Of a stretch of DNA of 6,721 bases, positions 1 through 5,405 are shown piece by piece. The position numbers were made by a program, and so were the translations under genes. Source of the stretch: Caldilineaceae bacterium (lineage in GTDB: Bacteria; Chloroflexota; Anaerolineae; Caldilineales; Caldilineaceae); NCBI GenBank assembly GCA_024643705.1, contig JAHEML010000081.1:2685-9405 (forward strand), given 5' to 3'. Under the pieces are notes generated by a model, which ran no database searches, was not told where the DNA came from, and saw nothing but the letters and a program-made list of their open reading frames with translations. The stretch's first letter is position 1, and the number at the start of each line of letters is the position of its first letter.

Positions 1-869
1 CCCATTACCCCTGCGGCTTGGTCGTGCTCCGCCCAGAAGCGAAAACCTGTGGTCCATTCCACCAGATCGTAGCCCAGCCAGCAACGGCCCGACCGCAGAG
101 CGCCCAACACTTGTTGACGGTCGTGGCGCGCGGCTGCATCGTCTTTGTTTGGGCTTGTACTGCTATTTGGGCCTATGAATGGGTTTTCGGTCAATAGATG
201 GGTGTTCAGGGCGCGGGCACAGTGGGCATAGGGCAAAAAGCAGCGACGGATTGGGCCAATGTTATAGGTTTCAGCGTGGACATCCACCCCACCAAGGGCC
301 ACCACGGGGCGTTCTGCGGTCAGTTCATCCCACTTTGCCAACATCTCTGGCAGGGGTCCTGTGGTGAAGAGGTGGGGAAAGAAACCCATCACCAGGGCCT
401 GCATTTTGCTGGTTGCCATGCCCCGAAAATTGGACATGTAGTTCCAGAGTTCCACCCCGTGGTAGCCGGTTACGTCCCAATTTTGCCAGGGATAATGGAT
501 AGGGATCAGCTCGGTGAAGCGTTCGATGGGATGGGCCAAAAAGGGTAGCCCACCCCGTTCGTTTACCCCATCGATGAGTCGTTGGGGTTTTGCGCCCAGG
601 TGGGTAAGGTCTTCTTCTACGCCCAGGCACAGCAGGTGATTGCCAGGCGGCTCCAGGTCTGGGTCGTGAACTTCTTCTCCCACCAGAGTCAATACCCCGT
701 GACGATAGCCTTCTTCGGTATCGCGCACGAGAATGTTGTGATCGGTAACGAAGACGAAATCTAAACCGACCGATGCTGCTGCTTGCACCAGATCTTCGAA
801 ATCGCCTGCGCCATCGCTGTGGTTGGTGTGCATATGGATATTGCCAAAATATTCGTGGTAGCTGTTCAC
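1..869 (-). CDS. PHP-domain metallohydrolase (CehA/McbA-like), 3' end beyond window
   Basis: Predicted metal-dependent phosphoesterase or hydrolase of the PHP superfamily, 289 codons visible and no stop before the left edge. The expected metal ligands are in order: HMHTNHSDG (H12, H14, D19), VTDHN (D43, H44), GEEV (E65/E66), NHLL (H78), LAHP (H113) and a late GVDVH (D196, H198). This is the full PHP trinuclear-site pattern, so the enzyme is probably active. I see no fused polymerase, HisJ or signal-peptide segment, so it should be cytoplasmic. The start is GTG at 869-867, preceded by AGGA about 10 bases upstream; the next in-frame Met is M13, inside the first metal motif, so it is too late. 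It begins 28 bases after the trmI stop on the same strand and is probably co-transcribed with it. The family includes phosphatases, nucleases and ester hydrolases; the substrate cannot be read from the sequence. Family assignment is firm, the subfamily name is tentative. Confidence 0.85.
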   Translation of the reverse strand, partial: MNSYHEYFGNIHMHTNHSDGAGDFEDLVQAAASVGLDFVFVTDHNILVRDTEEGYRHGVLTLVGEEVHDPDLEPPGNHLLCLGVEEDLTHLGAKPQRLIDGVNERGGLPFLAHPIERFTELIPIHYPWQNWDVTGYHGVELWNYMSNFRGMATSKMQALVMGFFPHLFTTGPLPEMLAKWDELTAERPVVALGGVDVHAETYNIGPIRRCFLPYAHCARALNTHLLTENPFIGPNSSTSPNKDDAAARHDRQQVLGALRSGRCWLGYDLVEWTTGFRFWAEHDQAAGVM

Positions 870-897
870 CTTCGGATCATCCTGTGTTGTGTATTGT

Positions 898-1932
898 TTA
901 GGGGAGGGGCAGCCGTGGCTTATGTTGTCCGTCGCCCGCTTGTTTGTCTGCTTGTTTGTCTGCTCGTTCGGCTTCGCGACGATCCGCTTCGGCTTGCACC
1001 TTTGCCTCGAATTCTTTGCGCGCCGCATAGCGTTTGCGTTCTTCGGCCAGCCAACGGCCTGGGTCTGTCGGGTCTACTACAGGGCGGGCCGAGACAAGAA
1101 AACCGGTGTGACCCACCATGGCATCATCTGGGCGGAGTCGATCCGGCACGGCTTTGTAGCGGCGCAGTAAAAGCTCCTCGACAGAAATGTCGGCGAAGCT
1201 GTTGCGTTCCAGGGCAGCCAGGAGTTCGATCACTTGGTTAGTTGTGGGGATCAGCGCGGCGAAGTATCCGCCAGGGCGCAGGGCGGCGCGCACTTGTTCC
1301 AAATAGCGGCCTGGTGTGCGCACATCCAAGAAGACAGCATCCGCCCCTGCTTGCCGGAAGCCATCCGCCACCGACTGCTGAAACATGGAGACATTGTCCA
1401 GCATGCCCACCCGTTCCAGATTGGAACGGGCCATGTTGAAGTTATCGTCACGCACTTCGTATGTGTAGACCCGGCCAGCAGGGGCCACTGCCCAGGCCAG
1501 AGCGATTGTCAAACCGCCGCTGCCTGTGCCCGCCTCGATCACGTGATCCCCGTTGCGCAGGCTCAACCTGTGGACGAGATATGCGGCGTCTTTGGGGTAG
1601 ATGATCTGGGTGTTGCGCTTCACCCGGGTGATCAGGTCGGAGAGGGAAGGTTCCAATAGCAACAGTGGTTGACCCAATTGGCTGTGGACAGTGATACCAA
1701 GGGGTTGGCCGATCAGGTCATCGTGGCGAAAATGGCCCAGATGTGTATGGAATGTCTGCCCAGGGTGGAGCGCAATCAGGTACCGTTTGTTGCCTGTCGT
1801 TGCCAGTATGACCAGTTTCCCGGCCAGGGCCGTGGACGGGTGGGACGAAACCCACTCTTTCTCTTTCCGCTGTCTTACTTCGGGGTGGTTCGGATGGGGC
1901 GTTGCCATCGGTGTGCCTTCGGAATTTGGCAT
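898..1932 (-). CDS. trmI: tRNA (adenine-N1)-methyltransferase, TrmI family (m1A58)
   Basis: SAM-dependent enzyme expected to methylate N1 of adenine 58 in the T-loop of tRNAs, normally as a homotetramer in the cytoplasm. Visible family marks are an N-terminal beta-rich segment (about residues 35-95), the QIIYPKDAAYL motif (109-119), the SAM-binding motif I EAGTGSGGLT (133-142), an acidic ribose-binding residue in YTYE (E159), and VFLDVRTP (D203), where the catalytic Asp of the family lies. The Rossmann core runs to about residue 290. Beyond it is a charged Lys/Arg/Glu/Ala tail of about 50 residues, probably helical, with a repeated ADKQ. Two starts are possible: ATG at 1932, with no clear ribosome binding site, or ATG at 1908 (residue 9), with GAAGG about 7 bases upstream. 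The shorter form loses nothing conserved and I slightly prefer it. A TATAAT lies upstream and the PHP gene follows, so this is probably the first gene of an operon. Confidence 0.9.
   Translation of the reverse strand: MPNSEGTPMATPHPNHPEVRQRKEKEWVSSHPSTALAGKLVILATTGNKRYLIALHPGQTFHTHLGHFRHDDLIGQPLGITVHSQLGQPLLLLEPSLSDLITRVKRNTQIIYPKDAAYLVHRLSLRNGDHVIEAGTGSGGLTIALAWAVAPAGRVYTYEVRDDNFNMARSNLERVGMLDNVSMFQQSVADGFRQAGADAVFLDVRTPGRYLEQVRAALRPGGYFAALIPTTNQVIELLAALERNSFADISVEELLLRRYKAVPDRLRPDDAMVGHTGFLVSARPVVDPTDPGRWLAEERKRYAARKEFEAKVQAEADRREAERADKQADKQAGDGQHKPRLPLP
939..962. repeat. 12-bp perfect tandem repeat inside trmI
   Basis: CTTGTTTGTCTG occurs twice back to back (939-950 and 951-962). Read on the minus strand it is an in-frame four-codon duplication giving ADKQADKQA in the charged C-terminal tail of the methyltransferase. 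The length is a multiple of three, so gain or loss of a unit would not shift the frame. Replication slippage is the likely origin. Confidence 0.85.
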
Positions 1933-1987
1933 AGATTTTTATCTGTCGTTTGGTTTGAGATGTTCAAAGTGGTTGTGTCCGAGTGCC

Positions 1988-1993
1988 ATTATA
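1988..1993 (-). promoter_or_regulatory. Candidate -10 box for the trmI-PHP operon
   Basis: The minus strand reads CTGTATAATGG here, a perfect TATAAT, about 56 bases upstream of the first possible trmI start. I find no convincing TTGACA-like box 16-18 bases further upstream, and the TG sits directly next to the hexamer rather than one base away, so it is not a strict extended -10. Transcription would begin near 1981, giving a leader of about 50-75 bases. Moderate to low confidence. Confidence 0.4.
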
Positions 1994-2199
1994 CAGTAGC
2001 CCCAAGGGTTTGTAGGAAACCGCGCCAGTTGGGATTGTTGGGCATCGACTGCGGGCCGATGGCTTTGGGAATGTGCCTCAAATGGCTGGGTTGTTATCAG
2101 AGTCAGCCGATTCTACCCAACGTTTCCTGTACGTATACATTGCGTCAGGTAGAATCTCTCTTTTTTTTCAGAATGTTAACCCTATATTAATTTTGCTTG

Positions 2200-2228
2200 T
2201 TGACACTATTTTCAAGGCTGTGTACAAT
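2200..2228 (+). promoter_or_regulatory. Sigma-70-type promoter for the lipoprotein gene
   Basis: A perfect -35 box TTGACA (2200-2205), a 17-base spacer and a -10 box TACAAT (2223-2228, one mismatch to TATAAT). The region just upstream is AT-rich, which would suit an UP-like element. Transcription is expected to start near 2235, leaving a 5' leader of about 155 bases before the ATG at 2390. This is the best promoter in the window and suggests strong expression by the housekeeping sigma factor. Confidence 0.85.
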
Positions 2229-2259
2229 AGAGACACGTATGGTCCCCCAGCCGTATCCG

Positions 2260-2336
2260 GATTGAGCAATCGCTCCAAATCAGTCCATCCAGTAGTACCG
2301 AACCCGTTAACAACAGCACCGCACACTCGTGTTGTT
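2260..2336 (+). other. Two possible RNA hairpins in the lipoprotein leader
   Basis: The first hairpin (2260-2281) pairs GATT and GAGC with GCTC and AATC around a four-base loop, with a two-base bulge on the 3' side. The second pairs AACAGCAC (2312-2319) with GTGTTGTT (2329-2336), eight pairs including one G-T wobble, with a nine-base loop. Neither matches a riboswitch that I recognise, and neither is followed by a T-run or covers the ribosome binding site. They may stabilise the mRNA, or be chance. Confidence 0.3.
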
Positions 2337-2377
2337 GCTAAGCTATCAGCAGTTTCCGCTTATTGTCCACTCTTTTC

Positions 2378-2384
2378 AGGAGGT
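2378..2384 (+). promoter_or_regulatory. Strong Shine-Dalgarno deciding the lipoprotein start
   Basis: AGGAGGT lies five bases before the ATG at 2390. It fixes that ATG as the start, in preference to an in-frame TTG at 2363, which lies upstream of this site and would add nine residues ahead of a perfect signal peptide. Confidence 0.9.
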
Positions 2385-2389
2385 CCCGT

Positions 2390-3388
2390 ATGCAGAAGCG
2401 TCTTACTCTTTGGGCTGCTTTGATGATCATTGCTGCCCTTGTCTTGTCAGGTTGTGCCCCGCGCACCGGTGCTGGTTCGTCGGCGGCGATGGCGATGAAT
2501 GATGAATTGGTAATCGATTTGCCCGCTATTGTGATTGATTTTGACAACGATGGTCATGCATCCATTGGTGGCATTCCTGCCGCCGAAATGGGCGCAATGG
2601 CTGGTGTTGACATGGCCGGTATGGCCCTGGCACCAGATTGGGTTCACTATTTCAGCATGAGTAACATTCAGCACCTCCAGATCAACAACGCGGCTGATGG
2701 GCTGCTGGTGTTGGTCAATGGCGAGCCGGTTCCCTCGTTGGAATGGGACGAGAACTCGCTGGTTGCAACTGCTGGTGCTGTCTCCTCTCTGGGCATTGCT
2801 GTTCCTGTTCTGGACAAGGTGTTGCCTCTGGTTCAGCAACTGGGTGTGGGTGTCATCATGCGCTTCCCCGTCCAGGCCGGTGCCGAGGTTATCCCCTATT
2901 CTGTGATGGGTGATGGTTCGGCTGCCGAAATGGCTAAAGCCGCTCAGTCTGAATTCCTGGATGCTGTGGGTGCGCCTCCTAAGATCAATTTGCCAATTGT
3001 CTATCAGGCCGATGGCAGCTATGCTGTGGGTGACCTGAGCGACGCTGAATGGACAGCCCTGACCGGCGTTCCCTGGAATGCTTTGCGCCTCGATGCAGGT
3101 GTGATCGCAAGCTTGGGCCAGTCTGGCATTACCAGCATGGCCTTAGGGACCGACCAGGAAGGCATCCATGTCAGCCTGAATGGCAATGCCCTACCTTCGA
3201 TCGGTTGGGCCAATGGCGAGGTTCAGCACGTATTGGATCTGGCCGAGCAAATGGGTCTGTGGGAAGCCTACATGCCTGGTGTCAACATGGACGACATGAT
3301 GGCGACAATTGATTCTCTGCTGCCTGTTGTGCAGACAACTAATGCCAACATTTCTGTCTACCTGCCCGGCTCCGGTATGGGCAACTAA
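2390..3388 (+). CDS. Lipoprotein of unknown function with a duplicated domain
   Basis: A 332-residue exported lipoprotein that I do not recognise as any named family. The N-terminus is a clear type II signal peptide: MQKR, a hydrophobic stretch (residues 5-19), then lipobox LSGC with Cys22 as the lipidated residue, so it should sit on the outer face of the cytoplasmic membrane. After a short Gly/Ser/Ala linker come two diverged copies of one unit, about 42-160 and 199-326. Shared landmarks are a leading LP (44-45; 201-202), a core G-x-x-V-x-x-NG-x-x-x-PS-x-x-W (104-119; 258-273), a late LP-x-VQ (145-149; 311-315) and a closing beta strand ending in LP or FP (154-160; 320-326). No catalytic motif or transmembrane helix follows the signal. 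DFDNDG (50-55) resembles a DxDxDG calcium loop but is absent from copy two. Small and hydrophobic residues dominate, and there is a Met-rich patch at 67-78. It is transcribed alone, from a strong promoter to a strong terminator. A binding or structural role is a guess only. Confidence 0.85.
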   Translation: MQKRLTLWAALMIIAALVLSGCAPRTGAGSSAAMAMNDELVIDLPAIVIDFDNDGHASIGGIPAAEMGAMAGVDMAGMALAPDWVHYFSMSNIQHLQINNAADGLLVLVNGEPVPSLEWDENSLVATAGAVSSLGIAVPVLDKVLPLVQQLGVGVIMRFPVQAGAEVIPYSVMGDGSAAEMAKAAQSEFLDAVGAPPKINLPIVYQADGSYAVGDLSDAEWTALTGVPWNALRLDAGVIASLGQSGITSMALGTDQEGIHVSLNGNALPSIGWANGEVQHVLDLAEQMGLWEAYMPGVNMDDMMATIDSLLPVVQTTNANISVYLPGSGMGN

Positions 3389-3413
3389 TCTCTAGCCCAA
3401 AGAGTGTGTAAAC

Positions 3414-3452
3414 AAAAATGGCAGGTGTGAGTATCACACCTGCCATTTTTTT
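3414..3452 (+). terminator. Intrinsic terminator after the lipoprotein gene
   Basis: A perfect 17-bp inverted repeat: AAAAATGGCAGGTGTGA (3414-3430), loop GTA, and its exact complement (3434-3450), then two more T, giving a seven-T tail. It lies 25 bases after the stop. The A-run on the other side makes it symmetric, so it could also stop minus-strand transcription, although no minus-strand gene ends nearby. It separates the lipoprotein gene from ybaK. Confidence 0.95.
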
Positions 3453-3515
3453 ATGCCCAGGTATTTTTGTGCCGGTAGCGAAACAACCCCAAACAGTAAA
3501 CAGGCTTGAAACCGA

Positions 3516-3995
3516 ATGACTTTTACAAACAATGTGACCAGACTATTGGACGGTAAGGGAATAGCCTACACAACCCACACCTATGCCTACAGCGAAGAAC
3601 TGCACTCGGCCACGGATGTGGCCGACGCGATTGGCTTACCCCAGGCCCAGGTCTTCAAGACGTTGGTGGCTTTGGACACAGCACCAGGGCAAAAGCCACT
3701 GCTAGTAGTGATTCCTGGCAATGCGACATTGGATTTGAAGATTCTGGCAAGGGCCATAGGAGCCAAAAAGATGAAAATGGCTGCCCGGGCCGAGGCCGAA
3801 CGGTTGACAGGGTTGCTGGCCGGGGGGATCAGTCCCCTGGCGCTGATTAACCGGGGATTTGTGGTCTACGTGGACAGCCGCGCCAAGAGTTTCGAGCGCA
3901 TCTACATCAGCGCTGGCGAACGGGGCGCGCAGGTGGGTCTGGACATAGCTGATCTGGCGAAGCTGACCCGGGCGCGGTATGTGGTGCTTGATTGA
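3516..3995 (+). CDS. ybaK: Cys-tRNA(Pro)/Cys-tRNA(Cys) deacylase, YbaK/EbsC family
   Basis: A 159-residue trans-editing enzyme, the usual length for the family. It hydrolyses cysteine wrongly attached to tRNA(Pro) by prolyl-tRNA synthetase, acting in the cytoplasm. The family marks are QVFKTLV with the conserved Lys48 (the position of the essential lysine in E. coli YbaK), the LVVIPGNATLDLK segment (63-75), AKKMKMA (83-89) and the GGISPLAL loop (103-110) that shapes the substrate pocket. The start is the ATG at 3516; the ribosome binding site is weak. It begins 63 bases after the preceding terminator and I see no clear promoter in that gap. It converges on the SIS gene, 48 bases away. The family also contains ProX and INS-type editing domains with other specificities; overall similarity and length favour YbaK. 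Confidence 0.9.
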   Translation: MTFTNNVTRLLDGKGIAYTTHTYAYSEELHSATDVADAIGLPQAQVFKTLVALDTAPGQKPLLVVIPGNATLDLKILARAIGAKKMKMAARAEAERLTGLLAGGISPLALINRGFVVYVDSRAKSFERIYISAGERGAQVGLDIADLAKLTRARYVVLD

Positions 3996-4053
3996 CGCGC
4001 TAACCAGAATATTGATCCGCCACCCAATAGCAGACGTCTGTCGCTAGCGCGTC
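3994..4053. repeat. Inverted repeat joining two convergent gene ends
   Basis: GACGCGCTA (3994-4002) is the exact complement of TAGCGCGTC (4045-4053). The first arm overlaps the ybaK stop and the second overlaps the last codons and stop of the SIS gene. The 42-base spacer contains a perfect 10-bp palindrome, CAGACGTCTG (4031-4040). The GC-rich arms could fold into a hairpin in transcripts from either strand, but no T-run follows, so it is not a standard intrinsic terminator. It may be 3'-end protection, or chance. Confidence 0.35.
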
Positions 4054-5090
4054 TCTGTTACCTTGCGCAGGCCACGGGGCTTTTCGGGGTCCAGGTTTTT
4101 GGCATAGGCCAGATGCATGGCAAACAATTGGCCGGGGATCACAGCCACCAGTGGGGAGAGCCACTCGGGCAGATCGGGCAGCACTAACTTTTTGTGGCCC
4201 AGGGCCAGCGCGTCCTGATCGTTGCTGATGCAGACGATTTCTGCGTCTCGCTGGCGCAGTTGTTGCAAGAAGCTCTGCATTTCGTTGCTGAGCGCACCGC
4301 TGGGCGAGATGACCAGGGTCGGAAACCCACTTTGAATCAGGGCAAGAGGGCCGTGCAGGAAATCGGCGCTGCTATACGGTTCGGCGATGGTGTAGGTTAG
4401 CTCTTTCAGTTTGAGCGCCACTTCGAAGGCTGTGGCGTAATTGTAGCCCCGGCCAATCACCACACACTCTTGCATGTAGCGATAGCGCTCGGCTGTCTGT
4501 GCGCTGTTGCTATTCATGTCCAGGGTTTGCTGCACCAGAGAGGGTACTTTGTACAGTAGGGCTATCTTTTCGCCATCATCGGCCAGCAAGCTGGAAAGCA
4601 GCGCGATTGCCAACAGTTCGCCCGTGTAGGTTTTGGTGGCAGCGATGGACTGTTCGTTGCCGGCCCACAGGTTGATCACATGGTCGGCGTGCTGGGCCAG
4701 GTCGGAGCCGGGGGTATTGGTCAAGGCGGCTGTCAACTGTCCCTGACGGCGGGCCTCGGCTAACACGCTCACAATGTCCGGGCTTTTGCCGCTTTGACTG
4801 ATCCCCAGAACAAGGCTGCGGGACGCAAAACGGGGCGGGCGCTGATAGACGGAAAAGAGGCTTGGGGTAGTCAACGCAACCGGCAGCCGGTTGGCGATGC
4901 CCAGCAAATATTGGGCATAGCGCCCCGCGTTGTCGCTGCTGCCCCGGGCTGCGATCACCACGTTGTCGATGTCCTGGGCGCGGATGGCCGTGGCCAACCC
5001 AGCGATTGCGGCTCTTCCTTCCCCGCTCAGCCGAGCCAGGGAGTCGGGTTGCTGGTGGATTTCCTGGTAGAGTGTTGTCTGTTCGAGCAT
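4044..5090 (-). CDS. Double-SIS sugar-phosphate isomerase/deaminase (GlmS-isomerase or NagB-II-like)
   Basis: A 348-residue cytoplasmic protein with two SIS domains (about 30-170 and 200-330), equal to the isomerase half of GlmS but without its N-terminal glutaminase. The sugar-phosphate loop is SQSGKSPDIV (98-107), followed by SIAATKTYTGEL (148-159). Against E. coli GlmS, the isomerase residues Lys485, Glu488, His504 and Lys603 all appear kept, as K227, E230, H246 and K343 (in PRGLRKVTETR). A free-standing form with SGxSPDIV is typical of type II glucosamine-6-phosphate deaminases, which release ammonia and fructose-6-phosphate; that is my favoured role. AgaS-like or fructosamine-phosphate (FrlB-like) enzymes are alternatives. 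The start is the ATG at 5090 with AGGGG three bases upstream, closer than ideal. It is convergent with ybaK and divergent from the acyl-CoA dehydrogenase gene. No nag-type neighbour is visible to support the substrate. Confidence 0.85.
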   Translation of the reverse strand: MLEQTTLYQEIHQQPDSLARLSGEGRAAIAGLATAIRAQDIDNVVIAARGSSDNAGRYAQYLLGIANRLPVALTTPSLFSVYQRPPRFASRSLVLGISQSGKSPDIVSVLAEARRQGQLTAALTNTPGSDLAQHADHVINLWAGNEQSIAATKTYTGELLAIALLSSLLADDGEKIALLYKVPSLVQQTLDMNSNSAQTAERYRYMQECVVIGRGYNYATAFEVALKLKELTYTIAEPYSSADFLHGPLALIQSGFPTLVISPSGALSNEMQSFLQQLRQRDAEIVCISNDQDALALGHKKLVLPDLPEWLSPLVAVIPGQLFAMHLAYAKNLDPEKPRGLRKVTETR

Positions 5091-5142
5091 ATGCCCCTAC
5101 TTGCTTGCTGGACCGAACTTCGGCCACCGGATTCGATTCCCT

Positions 5143-5151
5143 AGTATACCA
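5143..5151 (-). promoter_or_regulatory. Extended -10 promoter for the SIS gene
   Basis: The minus strand reads TGGTATACT: a TATACT box (5143-5148, one mismatch to TATAAT) preceded by TG at the extended -10 position. No good -35 box is seen at 16-18 bases, which is acceptable for an extended -10 promoter. Transcription would start near 5136, leaving a leader of about 46 bases. Confidence 0.45.
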
Positions 5152-5237
5152 TCATCATCTGTTCATCGGGGTAGACCCATCAGGGCGAAACTCCGCCAAG
5201 CTGTGATTGAAGGTTGTGATGAGTAATTGTGAAAGTT

Positions 5238-5261
5238 GCTGATCATCACATAATGATCAGC
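5238..5261. promoter_or_regulatory. 24-bp interrupted palindrome, possible operator
   Basis: GCTGATCAT (5238-5246), a six-base spacer CACATA, and the exact complement ATGATCAGC (5253-5261). Perfect nine-base arms in the region between two divergent genes suit the binding site of a dimeric regulator. It lies about 30 bases upstream of the candidate -35 box of the acyl-CoA dehydrogenase gene and roughly 110 bases upstream of the predicted SIS start point, so it could serve either. No regulator gene is in the window, so the family is unknown. Confidence 0.45.
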
Positions 5262-5291
5262 GCTGATGCTGGCCTGCTTTTGCTGAAGTTT

Positions 5292-5319
5292 TTGCCCTAC
5301 CATCATTTTACGCTATGAT
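5292..5319 (+). promoter_or_regulatory. Candidate promoter for the acyl-CoA dehydrogenase gene
   Basis: TTGCCC (5292-5297), a 16-base spacer and TATGAT (5314-5319). The -10 box is one mismatch from consensus and the -35 box keeps TTG. Transcription would start near 5326, giving a leader of about 80 bases that contains the direct repeat at 5334-5360. Confidence 0.45.
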
Positions 5320-5333
5320 TTCTTCGCGATGAT

Positions 5334-5360
5334 CGTGTCCCTGACGTACGTGTCCCTGAC
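5334..5360 (+). repeat. 12-bp direct repeat upstream of the acyl-CoA dehydrogenase gene
   Basis: CGTGTCCCTGAC occurs at 5334-5345 and again at 5349-5360, separated by GTA, so the period is 15 bases. It lies just downstream of the predicted transcription start. It could be a pair of regulator half-sites, a leader element, or a recent local duplication. Confidence 0.6.
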
Positions 5361-5405
5361 ATGTGCTTGCCCCACACGCGTACCTATACCGGAGATCTGC
5401 CAAAA

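Larger units (their letters stand above)
1933..2389. other. Non-coding region between trmI and the lipoprotein gene
   Basis: This 457-base stretch separates two divergent genes. It holds the -10 box for trmI on the minus strand, the lipoprotein promoter at 2200-2228 and its leader. Between 2000 and 2190 I see no convincing gene. One plus-strand frame (1960-2190, 76 codons) contains a short stretch with DCGPMALGMCLKWLG (from 2047) that recalls the Cys-box of C39-type peptidases, but the rest of the frame is not family-like. A run of eight T (2161-2168) follows a weak bulged hairpin (2127-2150) with 10 bases between them. This could be a degraded terminator, or nothing. Confidence 0.6.

Noticed and set aside
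325..630. 101-codon minus-strand open frame
   Set aside because: It is a shadow of the PHP gene, whose metal-ligand motifs are intact in a different minus-strand frame across the same bases.
1234..1659. 141-codon plus-strand open frame
   Set aside because: It is antisense to the methyltransferase core; the minus strand carries the SAM-binding and YPKDAAYL motifs.
2127..2168. Possible terminator: bulged hairpin and T-run
   Set aside because: The stem is only seven pairs with a bulge, ten bases separate it from the T-run, and no convincing gene precedes it.
2363..2389. In-frame TTG as the lipoprotein start, adding nine residues
   Set aside because: It lies upstream of the AGGAGGT site, which is ideally placed for the ATG at 2390, and the extra residues would precede a complete signal peptide.
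2540..2557. DFDNDG in the lipoprotein as a calcium-binding loop
   Set aside because: It matches DxDxDG, but the position 12 acid is missing and the equivalent site in the second copy lacks the acidic residues.
4576..5127. 183-codon minus-strand open frame
   Set aside because: It is an Arg/Pro/Gly-rich shadow of the double-SIS gene, which has strong family motifs in another frame of the same strand.
5361..5405. In-frame ATG as the acyl-CoA dehydrogenase start, adding 15 residues
   Set aside because: It has no ribosome binding site, abuts the direct repeat, and the added residues do not resemble the family N-terminus.
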